Shown here: positions 19,249 through 29,795 of the stretch, piece after piece | How positions within the stretch are numbered: position 1 is the first letter of the stretch | Layout: every line of letters begins with the position of its first letter | NCBI RefSeq assembly: GCF_014202435.1 | Contig: NZ_JACHGU010000003.1 | Location: 372,001 to 436,000 of the forward strand | Direction of reading: 5' to 3' | DNA length: 64,000 nt | Source of the DNA: Pseudoxanthomonas broegbernensis | GTDB taxonomy: Bacteria; Pseudomonadota; Gammaproteobacteria; Xanthomonadales; Xanthomonadaceae | Position numbers and translations under genes: made by a program | The notes under the pieces: model-generated | Database searches by the model: none | Told to the model about the DNA's origin: nothing | The model's input: only the letters and a program-made list of their open reading frames with translations

Positions 19249-20304
19249 TTACGACGGCGACTGCCCCCACAGCAGCATCGCATCGCCATAGGAGAAGAAC
19301 CGGTAGCGCTGCCGCACCGCGTGCCGGTAGGCCTCGAACACCCGCTCCTTGCCCGCGAAGGCCGACACCAGCATCAGCAGCGTGCTCTCCGGCAGGTGGA
19401 AGTTGGTGAGCAGCGCGTCCACGCTGCGGATGCGGTAGCCGGGATAGATGAAGATCCGGGTCTCCCCGGTGAACGGCCGCAGCTCGCCGCCATCGGGCGC
19501 GGCCGCGTCGCGCTGCCAGGCGCTCTCCAGCGCGCGCACCACCGTGGTCCCCACCGCCACCACCCGCCCCCCGGCCTGGCGCGTGCGCCGTACCCGCTCC
19601 ACCAGTTCCGCGCCCACGTCCAGCCATTCGCTGTGCATGGCGTGCTCGCGCACGTCCTCCACCCGCACCGGCTGGAACGTGCCCGCGCCCACGTGCAGGG
19701 TGACGTGCCCGGCCTGCACGCCACGCTCGCGCAGGGCCTGCAGCAGCGCCGGGTCGAAATGCAGGCCGGCCGTGGGCGCCGCCACCGCGCCCGCCCTGCG
19801 GGCGAACACGGTCTGGTAGCGCGCGGCATCCTCGCGGTCGGGCGCGCGGCGGATGTAGGGCGGCAGCGGCAGGCGCCCGGCCTTGGACAACCAATGCTCC
19901 AACGGCCCGTCCACCTCGAAGCGCAGCAGGTAGAACTCGCCGTCGCGGCCCAGCACCTCGGCCTGGCCGCCGCCCTCCAGCGCGATCCGGCCGCCGGCCT
20001 TCGGCGGCTTGCTGGCGCGCACCTGGGCGCGCGCACGCGCGTCGGGCAGCAGCCGCTCGATCAGCATCTCCACCTGGCCGCCGCTGTCCTTGCGCCCGAA
20101 CAGGCGCGCCGGGATCACCCGGGTGTCGTTGAACACCAGCAGGTCGCCCGGCTGCAGCAACTGCGGCAGGTCGCGCACCTGGCGGTCGCCGAATGCCTCC
20201 GGCACCGGCGGCACCAGCAGCAGGCGGCTGGCCGAGCGCTCGGGCAGCGGCGCCTGCGCGATCAGCTCCGCGGGCAGGTCGTAGTGGAAGTCGGACGTCT
20301 TCAA
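19249..20304 (-). CDS. queA: S-adenosylmethionine:tRNA ribosyltransferase-isomerase
   Basis: 351 residues, family length. It transfers and isomerises the ribosyl moiety of SAM onto preQ1 in tRNA to give epoxyqueuosine. Conserved parts include [12 protein letters not shown] at the N-terminus, [21 protein letters not shown] and [20 protein letters not shown]. It stands upstream of the thr leader on the same strand, separated by 239 bp, and is probably a separate transcript. The usual partner tgt is not next to it in this window. Confidence 0.96.
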   Translation of the reverse strand: MKTSDFHYDLPAELIAQAPLPERSASRLLLVPPVPEAFGDRQVRDLPQLLQPGDLLVFNDTRVIPARLFGRKDSGGQVEMLIERLLPDARARAQVRASKPPKAGGRIALEGGGQAEVLGRDGEFYLLRFEVDGPLEHWLSKAGRLPLPPYIRRAPDREDAARYQTVFARRAGAVAAPTAGLHFDPALLQALRERGVQAGHVTLHVGAGTFQPVRVEDVREHAMHSEWLDVGAELVERVRRTRQAGGRVVAVGTTVVRALESAWQRDAAAPDGGELRPFTGETRIFIYPGYRIRSVDALLTNFHLPESTLLMLVSAFAGKERVFEAYRHAVRQRYRFFSYGDAMLLWGQSPS

Positions 20305-20356
20305 GGCGGCAGGCGGGCTCGGTAGCCGGCCATTGTAGCGGCGGGCGGCGCCGGGC

Positions 20357-20788
20357 TCAGCGCTCGAACTTGGTCGACAGCACGATCGCCGAGGACGTGC
20401 GCTCCACCCCGTCGACCGCGCCGATGCGGTCGGTCAGCACGTCCATCTGGTTGACGTCGCCGACCACGCCCAGCGCCACCAGGTCGTGGCCGCCGCTGAC
20501 CGACTGCAGTGTGCGCACCTCCGGGATCGCGTGCAGCGCCTTGACCACGGCCGCCATCTTCTTGGGCGAGACGGTGATCATGATGTGCGCGCGTATCCGC
20601 GCCCGCTCCACGCCCTCGTCCACCCGTACCGTGTAGCCGCGGATCACGCCCTGGCGCTGCAGCCGGTCGATCCGGCTCTGCACCGTGGTGCGCGACAGGC
20701 CCAGCCGCCGGGCGATCAGCGCGGTGGGCGCGCGGGCATCCTCGCGCAGCAGGGACAGCAGTTGCTCGTCGGCGTCGGTGATCTTCAT
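20357..20788 (-). CDS. Lrp/AsnC-family transcriptional regulator
   Basis: 143 residues. The N-terminal winged HTH ([20 protein letters not shown]) is followed by a RAM ligand-binding domain with HDLVALGVV. Members bind amino acids and regulate transport or metabolism genes. It is divergent from a class III aminotransferase gene; the 130-bp region between them holds a perfect 19-bp palindrome. I infer that it controls itself and the aminotransferase in response to an amino acid, not identified. Confidence 0.88.
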   Translation of the reverse strand: MKITDADEQLLSLLREDARAPTALIARRLGLSRTTVQSRIDRLQRQGVIRGYTVRVDEGVERARIRAHIMITVSPKKMAAVVKALHAIPEVRTLQSVSGGHDLVALGVVGDVNQMDVLTDRIGAVDGVERTSSAIVLSTKFER

Positions 20789-20812
20789 CGCGCTGTGGTT
20801 CTGTCGTCCCGG

Positions 20813-20831
20813 TTTCGTCGATTCGACGAAA
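20813..20831. promoter_or_regulatory. Perfect 19-bp palindrome, likely operator
   Basis: TTTCGTCGATTCGACGAAA, symmetric around its central T, lies 25 bp upstream of the AsnC-family start and 88 bp upstream of the aminotransferase start. The surrounding bases are markedly A/T-rich compared with the rest, including CTATG-CATAAAT-CATAG at 20853-20869 and promoter-like ATAATA at 20881-20890. The position suits autoregulation and control of the divergent gene. Confidence 0.55.
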
Positions 20832-20918
20832 TTTCTCTTATCTATGCATAAATCATAGCTTCAAAACGACGATACCATCCAGATAATAGAAGTCACATAC
20901 GCCGCAGGGAAAACCGCC

Positions 20919-22415
20919 ATGTCCGTCCTCGCCCCCCTGGCCCCATTGCGCGCCCACCCCGGCCAGCGCCTGACCCCCGGCCTGGACGACGCCACCGTCG
21001 CCGGCCTGGCCGCTTCCCACCCGGACCTGGCCGCCGCCATCGACGCGGCAGCGGCCGAGTACGCGCGCCTGCGCGACTCGGCCGGCGACCTGCTGGACCG
21101 CGACGAGGCCGAGCAGATCCAGGTCCTGCAATCGGGGCTGGTCAACTTCTACCCCGACGATTGCGTCACCCCCTACGTCGCCCTGGCCGCGCGCGGGCCG
21201 TGGCTGGTCACGCTCAAGGGCGCGGTGGTGTACGACGCCGGCGGCTACGGCATGCTCGGCTTCGGCCACGCCCCGGAAACGGTGCTGGAGGCCATGGCGC
21301 GGCCGCAGCCGATGGCCAACGTGATGACCGCCAACCTGGCCCAGCGCCGCTTTACCGAGGCGCTGCGCAAGGAGATCGGCCACACCCGCGGCGGCTGCCC
21401 GTTCGCCCGTTTCATGTGCCTGAACTCCGGCTCGGAGGCAGTCGGCCTGGGCACCCGCATCGTCGACGTCAACGCCAAGCTGCAGACCGACCCGGGCGCG
21501 CGCCACGCCGGCGCGACGATCAAGCGGCTGGTGGTCAAGGGCAGCTTCCACGGCCGCACCGACCGGCCCGGCCTGTACTCCGATTCCAGCCGCCGCGCCT
21601 ACGTGCAGCACCTGGCCAGCTATCGCGGCGAGGACTCGGTGATTCCCATCGCGCCGTACGACGTGGCCGCGCTGCACGATGCCTTCTCCGAGGCGCAGCG
21701 CAACGGCTGGTTCATCGAAGCGGTGTTCCTGGAGCCGGTGATGGGCGAAGGCGACCCCGGCCGCGCGCTGCCGCTGGACTTCTACAACGCCGCCCGCGAA
21801 CTGACCCGCGCGCACGGCGGCCTGCTGCTGGTCGACTCCATCCAGGCCGGCCTGCGCGCGCACGGCGTGCTGTCGCTGGTGGACTACCCCGGCTTCGAAG
21901 GCGCGCAGCCGCCGGACATGGAGACCTACTCCAAGGCGCTCAACGCCGCCCAGTTCCCGCTGTCGGTGCTGGCCGCCACCGAGCATGCCGCCGGTCTGTA
22001 CCGCAAGGGCGTGTACGGCAACACCATGACCGCCAACCCGCGCGCGCTGGACGTGGCCTGCGCCGCTCTGGACCTGCTCACCCCGCAGGTGCGCGCCAAC
22101 ATCCGCGAGCGTGGCGCGCAGGCGCTGCGGAAACTGGCGCGACTGCAGGAAGAACTGGGCGGCGCCATCGTCCAGGTGCAGGGCACCGGCCTGCTGTTCT
22201 CGTGCGAGCTGGCGCCGCAGTACAAGTGCTACGGCGCCGGTTCCACCGAGGAATGGCTGCGCCGGCACGGGGCCAACGTGATCCACGGCGGCGAGAACTC
22301 GCTGCGCTTCACCCCGCACTTCCGCATGGACGAGGCGGAGCTGGACCTGCTGGTGGGGCTGATCGGACGCGCGCTGCGCGACGGGCCGCGGCGCGAGCCG
22401 GCCACGTCCGCCTGA
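20919..22415 (+). CDS. Class III PLP-dependent aminotransferase
   Basis: 498 residues. The fold-type I pattern is visible: [13 protein letters not shown] for PLP phosphate binding, [13 protein letters not shown] in place of the usual DEVQ-x-G (Asp near 304), and the Schiff-base Lys in [10 protein letters not shown] (near 338). RFTPHFRM near the end binds the substrate carboxylate. The motifs around Lys deviate from the ornithine and GABA families, so the substrate is unclear; a basic or omega-amino substrate is plausible. An AsnC-family regulator is divergent, which suggests an amino-acid catabolic role. Confidence 0.82.
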   Translation: MSVLAPLAPLRAHPGQRLTPGLDDATVAGLAASHPDLAAAIDAAAAEYARLRDSAGDLLDRDEAEQIQVLQSGLVNFYPDDCVTPYVALAARGPWLVTLKGAVVYDAGGYGMLGFGHAPETVLEAMARPQPMANVMTANLAQRRFTEALRKEIGHTRGGCPFARFMCLNSGSEAVGLGTRIVDVNAKLQTDPGARHAGATIKRLVVKGSFHGRTDRPGLYSDSSRRAYVQHLASYRGEDSVIPIAPYDVAALHDAFSEAQRNGWFIEAVFLEPVMGEGDPGRALPLDFYNAARELTRAHGGLLLVDSIQAGLRAHGVLSLVDYPGFEGAQPPDMETYSKALNAAQFPLSVLAATEHAAGLYRKGVYGNTMTANPRALDVACAALDLLTPQVRANIRERGAQALRKLARLQEELGGAIVQVQGTGLLFSCELAPQYKCYGAGSTEEWLRRHGANVIHGGENSLRFTPHFRMDEAELDLLVGLIGRALRDGPRREPATSA

Positions 22416-22436
22416 ACCTGGCCGACGCCCCCTTCG

Positions 22437-22461
22437 CCGCCGGCGCCTCGCCGGCCGGCGG
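22437..22461 (+). terminator. GC-rich hairpin after the aminotransferase
   Basis: CCGCCGG and CCGGCGG arms (22437-22443, 22455-22461) flank an 11-base loop 22 bp after the aminotransferase stop. No T-run follows, so it is at most a weak terminator or pause site. Confidence 0.3.
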
Positions 22462-22515
22462 TTCGTCGGGCAGACTCTGCCGGCCTTCCCCCGCAACGCG
22501 TCCGAGGAGCCCGGC

Positions 22516-23145
22516 ATGAAGACCGTCGAAGTCCGCCACCCGCTGGTCCAGCACAAGATCGGCCTGCTGCGCGACGCGGGCCTGAGCACCAAGGGCTTCC
22601 GCGAGCTGGTCGCCGAACTGGCCACGCTGCTGGCCTACGAGGCCACCGCCGACCTCCCGACCGAGGCGGCGACCGCCATCGGCTGGGCCGGCGAGGTGGA
22701 GGTGCGCCGCATCGCCGGCGCCAAGATCACCCTGGTACCGATCCTGCGCGCGGGGCTGGGCATGCTGCCGGGCGTGCTGGCGTTGATCCCGGCGGCCAAG
22801 GTCGGCGTGGTCGGACTGCAGCGCGACGAACAGACGCTGCAGCCGGCGCCCTACTTCGAACGCCTGACCGGCCGCCTCGACGAGCGCGACGCGCTGATCC
22901 TGGACCCGATGCTGGCCACCGGCGGCACCCTCATCGCCACCATCGACATGCTCAAGCGCGCCGGTGCGCGGCGGATCAAGGGGATCTTCCTGGTCGCCGC
23001 GCCGGAAGGCCTGGCCGCGCTGGAGCGGGCGCATCCGGACGTGGAAGCCTATACCGCCGCCATCGACCGGCGCCTCGACGAGAAAGGCTACATCCTGCCC
23101 GGCCTGGGCGACGCCGGCGACCGCATCTTCGGTACCCGGCTGTAG
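22516..23145 (+). CDS. upp: Uracil phosphoribosyltransferase
   Basis: 209 residues, family length. It salvages uracil with PRPP to UMP. Motifs: [11 protein letters not shown] at the N-terminus, [10 protein letters not shown], and the PRPP loop [12 protein letters not shown]. The C-terminus [12 protein letters not shown] is conserved. GAGGAG precedes the ATG by 8 bases. It is likely a single-gene transcript; the aminotransferase stop is 100 bp upstream. Confidence 0.96.
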   Translation: MKTVEVRHPLVQHKIGLLRDAGLSTKGFRELVAELATLLAYEATADLPTEAATAIGWAGEVEVRRIAGAKITLVPILRAGLGMLPGVLALIPAAKVGVVGLQRDEQTLQPAPYFERLTGRLDERDALILDPMLATGGTLIATIDMLKRAGARRIKGIFLVAAPEGLAALERAHPDVEAYTAAIDRRLDEKGYILPGLGDAGDRIFGTRL

Positions 23146-23178
23146 CCGCCCGCCTCCACGCACGCCATCCGCGCCTCC

Positions 23179-23269
23179 CGTAGGAGCCGGCTTCAGTCGA
23201 CGACCCGGGCCGGCGCCCGCCACGCCCAGCGCACCGGCAGGGCGGCGCCGGCCGTACCCGGCTCCTACG
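23179..23269. repeat. REP pair (REPIN) with GTAG heads
   Basis: Arms CGTAGGAGCCGG (23179-23190) and CCGGCTCCTACG (23258-23269) are perfect complements with a GC-rich spacer. The left arm continues CTTCAGTCGACGACC, close to the GTAG-headed REP sequences spread in Xanthomonadaceae and mobilised by RAYT transposases. The right arm overlaps the stop codon of the GH9 gene. No RAYT gene lies in the window. Confidence 0.65.
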
Positions 23270-25016
23270 GCGGCGTCAGCGCCTGCAATGCCGCGGCCAC
23301 GTACACCAGCGGCGCGTTCCAGTTGATCGCCACCTCGTTGCTGGCATAGCTGCAGTCGTGGTCCAGCCACGACAATGCCGGCAGCGCGGAGGCGTAGCGC
23401 ACCGGGCAGTCCTTGGCATCCTGCTGGCCCGGGTTGGGCCCGCCGGACAACCAGCCCGGCACCGGCTCGAGGATGCCATCGGCCTGCGAAGGCCGGTGGT
23501 GGACGTGCATCGGGCTGCGCAGGCCCTGCCCGGTCACGAACGACACGCCCAGCGGGTTGCGGCCCAGCACGTAGTCCAGTTGCGACTGGGCCGCATCCAG
23601 GTACTCGCGGTCCTGGGTGAGGCGATGGCCCTGCAGCAGCAGCATGGCCTGGTTCAACGCCACCGCGTTGCTGCCCCAGACGAAATCCCCCGGCTGCATC
23701 GCCAGCCGCCAGGCCGAGTCGCGCCACTGCGCGGCCAGCGCGGCCGACACCTCTGCCAGGCCCGCCTCCACGCGCTCGCGCACGGCCGGGTCGGGCAGGC
23801 GCTCGCGATGATGGGCCAGCGATATCCAGCCCAGCGCACCCACATCGGCCCAGGAGGGCACGCCCGGCGCCGCGGCGTGGCGGCCGAACGCATCCAGGTA
23901 GTCCGCCTTGCCGGTGAGCAGGTACAGCTCGGCCGCCGCCCAGGCGAACTCGTCCTCGAACCGCCCGTCGCCGTAGGCGCCGGTATGCACGTCCTTGGGC
24001 TGCCGGTAGACCGCGTCCGGATGCGCCTGCGCCCATTGCCACGCCGCCTCGGCCGCCTCGCGCATGCGCGCCGCCTGCCCGGGGAAATGCGCCTCGAACG
24101 GGGCGTACACGCGGCTGGCGGTGGCCATCACCGCGGCGAAGTCCAGCGCCGCGGCGGTGCCCTTGCCGACCATGTAGCGGGCCTGGGTGGCCGCCTTCGG
24201 CATCACCGTGCCGTCGAAGCGCAGGTTGGTCAGCTTGTGGTAGACCCCGCCGTCACCCGGGTCCTGCATGGACAGCATCCATTCCAGGTTCCACCAGGCC
24301 TCGTCCAGGAGGTCCGGCACCGCGTCGCCGCTCTCGGGGATGCCGATGTCGCGCGCGCCGAAGAAGCCCGGGTAGTGTTCCCAGGCGGCCAGCAGGGTCC
24401 AGGTGGTGATGCCGGAATTGACCACGTACTTGTTGTAGTCGCCCGCGTCGTACCAGCCCTTGGGCGCGGCCACCACGGTCCTGGCCGGCCGCGACGCCGA
24501 GGCGGCGGAGGCATGGATCCTCACCTTGGTGTCCGGATGGCCGGCCGCGCGCGCGTACCGGCCCGCGTGGCGCGATTCCAGCGCGGTGCCGGCGCGGTTG
24601 AAGTAGAAGGCCTTGAGGGCCGCGTCGGCCAGGCCGGCATAGGCCTGCGGGTCGACCGGGAAGGGGTCGGACGGTGGCAGGCCTTCCACCCGGACCCGGT
24701 AGCGCCCCGGCGCGGACAGCGCGCTCAGGTCGGCCACCGCCGCGTCGCGCGCCGCCGGTTCCCAGCGCGCGGGCGCCGACAGTTCGCCGCGCAGCACCAC
24801 CTGCCCGTCGCCCTCGCGCACCACCTCGAACACATGCGCGCCCCGCCCCTCCACCAGCGCCAGCTTGCGCGCGCCGGGCAGGTAGCCGAGCTGGTCGACC
24901 CGGATCGCGGCGACGGCGGGAGCCTGGCCATCCGCCTGGGCCGCGCAGGCCGGCGAAGCGCACAGTGCGGCCAGCGCCGCGGCGAGGAACGGGACGGACG
25001 GCGAGCGTGGCTTCAT
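23265..25016 (-). CDS. Glycoside hydrolase family 9 (endoglucanase/cellodextrinase)
   Basis: 583 residues. A signal peptide of about 26 residues (cleavage near ACAAQAD) directs export. An Ig-like CelD_N domain (about 35-120, starting IRVDQLGYLPGARK) precedes the catalytic (alpha/alpha)6 barrel. Key residues are in GWYDAGDYNKYV (catalytic Asp pair, near 187) and ASNEVAINWNAPLVY (acid Glu, near 562); HHRPSQAD is a conserved substrate loop. It hydrolyses beta-1,4-glucans. AGGAGAA lies 7 bases before the ATG. No other cellulose genes are nearby and no carbohydrate-binding module is seen. Confidence 0.92.
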   Translation of the reverse strand: MKPRSPSVPFLAAALAALCASPACAAQADGQAPAVAAIRVDQLGYLPGARKLALVEGRGAHVFEVVREGDGQVVLRGELSAPARWEPAARDAAVADLSALSAPGRYRVRVEGLPPSDPFPVDPQAYAGLADAALKAFYFNRAGTALESRHAGRYARAAGHPDTKVRIHASAASASRPARTVVAAPKGWYDAGDYNKYVVNSGITTWTLLAAWEHYPGFFGARDIGIPESGDAVPDLLDEAWWNLEWMLSMQDPGDGGVYHKLTNLRFDGTVMPKAATQARYMVGKGTAAALDFAAVMATASRVYAPFEAHFPGQAARMREAAEAAWQWAQAHPDAVYRQPKDVHTGAYGDGRFEDEFAWAAAELYLLTGKADYLDAFGRHAAAPGVPSWADVGALGWISLAHHRERLPDPAVRERVEAGLAEVSAALAAQWRDSAWRLAMQPGDFVWGSNAVALNQAMLLLQGHRLTQDREYLDAAQSQLDYVLGRNPLGVSFVTGQGLRSPMHVHHRPSQADGILEPVPGWLSGGPNPGQQDAKDCPVRYASALPALSWLDHDCSYASNEVAINWNAPLVYVAAALQALTPP

Positions 25017-25120
25017 GCGCGGGTTCTCCTGGCGGGACAGCCCGGCATGGTCGGTGCCCGCGCCTGCCCGAGCAAGACGCTTTCCGGAATACCTCCGCGG
25101 CGCCGCGGCGCGATTCGCCT

Positions 25121-26011
25121 TCAGGCCGCCAGCGGCCGCGCCCTCAACTCGGCCACCTCGTGCTCGGTGCCGAAGCGGCCCTTGCCGTCGCGCACCACCC
25201 GCGCCAGCGCGCAGGCCGGGTCGTGGGTGAAGAACAGGTGCACGCCGCGCGCCAGCTTGTCTTCCAGGAAGGCGCGCTTTTCGTCGATCAGCAGTTCGGC
25301 GTTGCGGTCGTAGCCCATGGTGATGGGCAGGTGCACCCACGAGCGGCCCGGGATCAGGTCGGCGCAGAACGCCACCCCGCCGTGCGGCCGCCCGTCCACC
25401 ATGTCCGGCCCGGCGATCTCGGCCAGCATCAGGCCCGGCGTGTGCCCGTCGCTGAAGCTGAAACGCACCGCCTCGCCCAGCGCGAGCGAGTGCGCGCCGT
25501 CGACGATCTCCAGCCGGCCGCTGGCCTCCAGCAGCCCCGGCAGTTCGGGGATGAAGCTGGCGCGGTCGCGCGGATGCGGGTGCCGCGCCCGTTCCCAGTG
25601 CGCGGCGCCGACCAGGTAGGCGGCGTTGGGGAACAGCAGCTCCGGCGCGCGCCCTTCGGCCCAGGGCGCCAGCAGCCCGCCGGCGTGGTCGAAGTGCAGG
25701 TGGCTGAGCACCACCACGTCGATGTCCTCGTGCTCGAAGCCGGCCTCGCGCAGCGAGTCGACCAGCACGTGGCGGTCCTCCTGCACGCCGTAGCGCTCGC
25801 GCAGCCTGGGCTCGAAGAACGCGCCGATACCGGTCTCGAACAGCACCGTCTTGCCGCCCAGCGGGCTGGCCAGCAGCGCGCGGCAGGCGAGGTCGATGCG
25901 GTTATGCTCGTCCGGCGCGGCCCATTGCGCCCACATCGCCTTGGGGGCGTTGCCGAACATGGAGCCGCCGTCGAGCTTCTGCGAATTGCCGCGGATGGAC
26001 CAGAGTTTCAT
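25121..26011 (-). CDS. Metallo-beta-lactamase-fold hydrolase
   Basis: 296 residues. The metal motif HLHFDHAGG (near residue 102) with later SDGHTPGL and FTHDP gives a binuclear zinc site. The overall pattern resembles lactonase/quorum-quenching-like members, but the substrate cannot be assigned. No signal peptide is apparent; it starts [11 protein letters not shown]. It is on the same strand as the MAPEG and ggt genes upstream (64 bp away). Confidence 0.82.
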   Translation of the reverse strand: MKLWSIRGNSQKLDGGSMFGNAPKAMWAQWAAPDEHNRIDLACRALLASPLGGKTVLFETGIGAFFEPRLRERYGVQEDRHVLVDSLREAGFEHEDIDVVVLSHLHFDHAGGLLAPWAEGRAPELLFPNAAYLVGAAHWERARHPHPRDRASFIPELPGLLEASGRLEIVDGAHSLALGEAVRFSFSDGHTPGLMLAEIAGPDMVDGRPHGGVAFCADLIPGRSWVHLPITMGYDRNAELLIDEKRAFLEDKLARGVHLFFTHDPACALARVVRDGKGRFGTEHEVAELRARPLAA

Positions 26012-26075
26012 GTGCGGATGCTAGCCCCGTTCCGGTTAAGAATCCGCAAGCCGCGGGCACTTCCGCCAGGCCGCA

Positions 26076-26471
26076 TCAGACCGTGCCGGCGGCCCTCAGC
26101 AACCCGTGCACGGCCGCGCCCAGCAACACCGCCCAGGTCAGGGTGGTGCCCATCAGCCGCCCGGTGGAAACCCCCGCGCTGCCGAACAGGCCCCAGGCAT
26201 GCAGCAGGCGTGCGGCCAGCAGGGTCAGGCCATAGCCCCACACCCCGGCCGCGGCGGTGCCGGACAGCTCCAGCAGCGACAGCAGCAGCAGCGCCAGCGG
26301 CACGTACTCGCCGAAATTGGCATGCGCGCGGACGCGTCGCGCCAGCACTTCGTCGCCGCCATGGCCCAGGCCCACCCGCGCCGCGCGCCGGCGCAGCACC
26401 ACCGACAGCGACAACGCCAGGTACAGCAGCGCATGCAGCGCGGCGATGGCCAGGCTGGCGCGCGGGCTCAT
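26076..26471 (-). CDS. MAPEG-family membrane protein
   Basis: 131 residues, four predicted transmembrane segments. The MAPEG signature RVRAHANFGEYVPLALLLL lies near residues 46-64. The family includes microsomal glutathione S-transferases and leukotriene synthases; bacterial members often have glutathione-dependent activity. The ATG at 26471 overlaps the ggt stop as ATGA. The pairing with gamma-glutamyltransferase suggests a link to glutathione metabolism; this is inference from context. Confidence 0.85.
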   Translation of the reverse strand: MSPRASLAIAALHALLYLALSLSVVLRRRAARVGLGHGGDEVLARRVRAHANFGEYVPLALLLLSLLELSGTAAAGVWGYGLTLLAARLLHAWGLFGSAGVSTGRLMGTTLTWAVLLGAAVHGLLRAAGTV

Positions 26472-28234
26472 CGCGCCGGCTCCGTCGTCGCGCGCACCTC
26501 GCCCTTGCCGGCCGGGTTGCGCGGATCGCTGCCGCTGCTCAGCTTGTTCGCGCCGCGGTCCCACAGCACGGTCTGCAGGTTGCCCCAGGCGTGGCTGGAG
26601 GCATGCGCGGACACCGTGTCCTCCGGCAACTGCAGAGCGTGGCCCATCGCGCGCAGGCGCGCGGCGGTCGCCGCGTCGAAGGCGCCCGGCTCGGCCAGGA
26701 TCACGTCGGGCAGCCACTGGTGGTGGTAGCGCGGCAGCGCGGCGACGTCCTGCGCACCCAGGCCATCGGCGTAGCCCAGCACCCCCAGCAGGACCATGGT
26801 GATGATGCGGCTGCCGCCGGGCGTGCCGAGCACGGCGACCTTGTCGGGCGAGACCATGAAGGTGGGCGTCATCGAGCTGAGCGGGCGCTTGCCCGGTTCC
26901 GGCGCGTTGGCCTCGAAGCCCATCACCCCGAAGGCGTTGGCCTGGCCTGGCAGCAGCGCGAAGTCGTCCATCTCGTTGTTCAGCAGCACGCCGGTGCCTG
27001 GCGGCACCAGGCCGGACCCGAACAGCAGGTTCACCGTCTGGGTGGCGCCCACGCGGTTGCCCTGCGCATCGATGATCGAGAAGTGGGTGGTCTCCTCGTC
27101 CTCCAACGGCGTGGGCAGGCCGGAGAAGGAATCGCTGGGCGTGGCCTTCTCCGGGTTGATGGTGGCACGCAGGCCGGCGGCGTAGTACGGGCTGGTCAGC
27201 ACGTCCACTGGCACGTGCGCGAAGTCCGGGTCGCCCAGGTAGAAGGTACGGTCGCGGTAGGCGCGGCGCATCGCCTCCACCGCCAGGTGCGCGCGATGCG
27301 CCGGGTCCAGCCTGCCCAGGTCCCAGCCGGCCAGTACCTGCAGCATCTGCGCCAGAGCCACGCCGCCGGAGGACGGCGGCGGCGCGGTGACGATCTCCCA
27401 GCCACGGTAGGCGAAGCGCAGCGGCTCGCGCTCCTTGACGGTGTAGCCGGCCAGTTCCTCGGCGGTCCAGCGCCCGCCCTGGGCGCGCACGCCGGCCAGC
27501 AGCTTCTTCGCCACCGGGCCGCGGTAGAAACCGTCGAAGCCCCTTCCGGCCAGCGCCTCCAGGGTGCGGGCCAGGTCGGGCTGCTTCAGCACCTGCCCCG
27601 TCCGCGGCGGACCGCCGCCGGCCAGGAACACCGCGCGGGTGCCGGGATAGCGCTCCATCACTTCGCGCCGCGCCGCATAGCCGCGCTCCAGCCGTTCGTA
27701 GACCGGGAAACCGTCGCGGGCCAGGCGGATCGCCGGCGCCAGGCTGGCCGAAAGCGGCAGCCGGCCGTAGTCGCGCGCCAGGTGCACCAGCGCGGCCGGC
27801 AGGCCCGGAATGGCCGCCGCCCACGGCCCGTTCTGCGAATGCTCCCGGTCCAGCTTGCCGTCCGCACCGCGGTAGCGCGCGGGATCGGCCGCGGCCGGGG
27901 CGGTCTCGCGCGCGTCCAGGAACACGTCGTGTCCGTCGCTGGCCCGGTGCAGCAGGAAGAAGCCGCCACCGCCCAGCCCGGAACTGATCGGCTCGACCAC
28001 CGACAGCGCCGCCGAAACCGCCACCGCCGCATCGAATGCGTTGCCGCCGTTCTCCAGCGCCTCGAAGCCGGCCTCGGTGGCCAGCGCATGGGCGCTGGCG
28101 ATGGCCGCGCCGCGCGGCTGCGCGGCCGGCGCATGGGTGCCCGGCGAATCCGCCGCCACGGCATCGGCGGCGGCGGCCGGCAGCACCGGCACGAGAAGGA
28201 AAGCCAGCCACAGCAGGCGCGGGAGGAAGGTCAT
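26468..28234 (-). CDS. ggt: Gamma-glutamyltransferase
   Basis: 588 residues. Signal peptide of about 23 residues (PAAAADA), so periplasmic. The precursor self-cleaves before a Thr within DEETTHFSIIDAQG (near residue 383), giving large and small subunits. GLGGGGFFLLH, RDRTFYLGDPDF and SSMTPTFMVS are family motifs. It hydrolyses or transfers the gamma-glutamyl group of glutathione. Its ATG overlaps the ferredoxin stop as ATGA, and its stop overlaps the MAPEG start, so all three form one coupled unit. Confidence 0.95.
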   Translation of the reverse strand: MTFLPRLLWLAFLLVPVLPAAAADAVAADSPGTHAPAAQPRGAAIASAHALATEAGFEALENGGNAFDAAVAVSAALSVVEPISSGLGGGGFFLLHRASDGHDVFLDARETAPAAADPARYRGADGKLDREHSQNGPWAAAIPGLPAALVHLARDYGRLPLSASLAPAIRLARDGFPVYERLERGYAARREVMERYPGTRAVFLAGGGPPRTGQVLKQPDLARTLEALAGRGFDGFYRGPVAKKLLAGVRAQGGRWTAEELAGYTVKEREPLRFAYRGWEIVTAPPPSSGGVALAQMLQVLAGWDLGRLDPAHRAHLAVEAMRRAYRDRTFYLGDPDFAHVPVDVLTSPYYAAGLRATINPEKATPSDSFSGLPTPLEDEETTHFSIIDAQGNRVGATQTVNLLFGSGLVPPGTGVLLNNEMDDFALLPGQANAFGVMGFEANAPEPGKRPLSSMTPTFMVSPDKVAVLGTPGGSRIITMVLLGVLGYADGLGAQDVAALPRYHHQWLPDVILAEPGAFDAATAARLRAMGHALQLPEDTVSAHASSHAWGNLQTVLWDRGANKLSSGSDPRNPAGKGEVRATTEPAR

Positions 28235-28512
28235 GGGGCGGCCTCGGGGACGTAGAGTTCGGGATGCTCCCGCTGCAGGCGACGCAGCTTCTGCAGCAGC
28301 GTCTCCTGGCTTTCGGGAAGGTCCGGATCGGGTTCGATGCATTCGACCGGGCAGACGACCACGCATTGCGGTTCGTCGAAGTGGCCGACGCACTCGGTGC
28401 AGCGCGCCGGATCGATCACGTAGATGGCCGGGCCCATCGAGATGGCCCGGTTGGGACAGGCCGGCTCGCAGACGTCGCAGTTGACGCAGAGTTCGTTGAT
28501 CTTCAGGGACAT
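28231..28512 (-). CDS. yfhL: YfhL-family 2[4Fe-4S] ferredoxin
   Basis: 93 residues. Cluster motifs are CVNCDVCEPACP and CTECVGHFDEPQCVVVCP; the extended spacing and extra Cys in the second are typical of YfhL/AlvinFdx ferredoxins with low redox potential. A charged C-terminal helix (LLQKLRRLQREHPELY) is conserved. ATG at 28512; a longer in-frame start at 28611 would add a non-conserved basic extension. It overlaps ggt. In many gammaproteobacteria the gene lies near coaD, as here. Confidence 0.93.
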   Translation of the reverse strand: MSLKINELCVNCDVCEPACPNRAISMGPAIYVIDPARCTECVGHFDEPQCVVVCPVECIEPDPDLPESQETLLQKLRRLQREHPELYVPEAAP

Positions 28513-28717
28513 CGGCTTGCGGTTCGAATCACGGCGCCGGTACCGCGGATATCGCTCCGGTGGAGGTGGGGCTTGATGGCTCGGTCGCCCCCTGGCCCGT
28601 CGTTCCCGCACGGGCGGGAACCCGATGACTTTCGCGCAACACGCGGCCCGCGGCCGTGAAAGCGGAAGCGGCGGGACGCGCGATCCCGCCCTTGAGGGGA
28701 CGACCGCCCCGCAAGGA

Positions 28718-28739
28718 CCCGGCCGCCTGGGCGGCCGGG
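28718..28739 (-). terminator. Hairpin after the lipoprotein gene
   Basis: CCCGGCCGCC-TG-GGCGGCCGGG gives a 9-10 bp GC stem 13 bp past the lipoprotein stop on the minus strand. It is followed by TCCTTGCGG, without a clear T-run. Likely ends the coaD-lipoprotein transcript before the ferredoxin. The rest of the 240-bp gap holds no gene. Confidence 0.45.
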
Positions 28740-28752
28740 CGCTGGAGGACGG

Positions 28753-29795
<1,043 letters not shown>

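Noticed and set aside
16446..19409. 987-codon open frame on the plus strand opposite thrA
   Set aside because: No recognisable motif; minus strand is clearly thrA with all domains.
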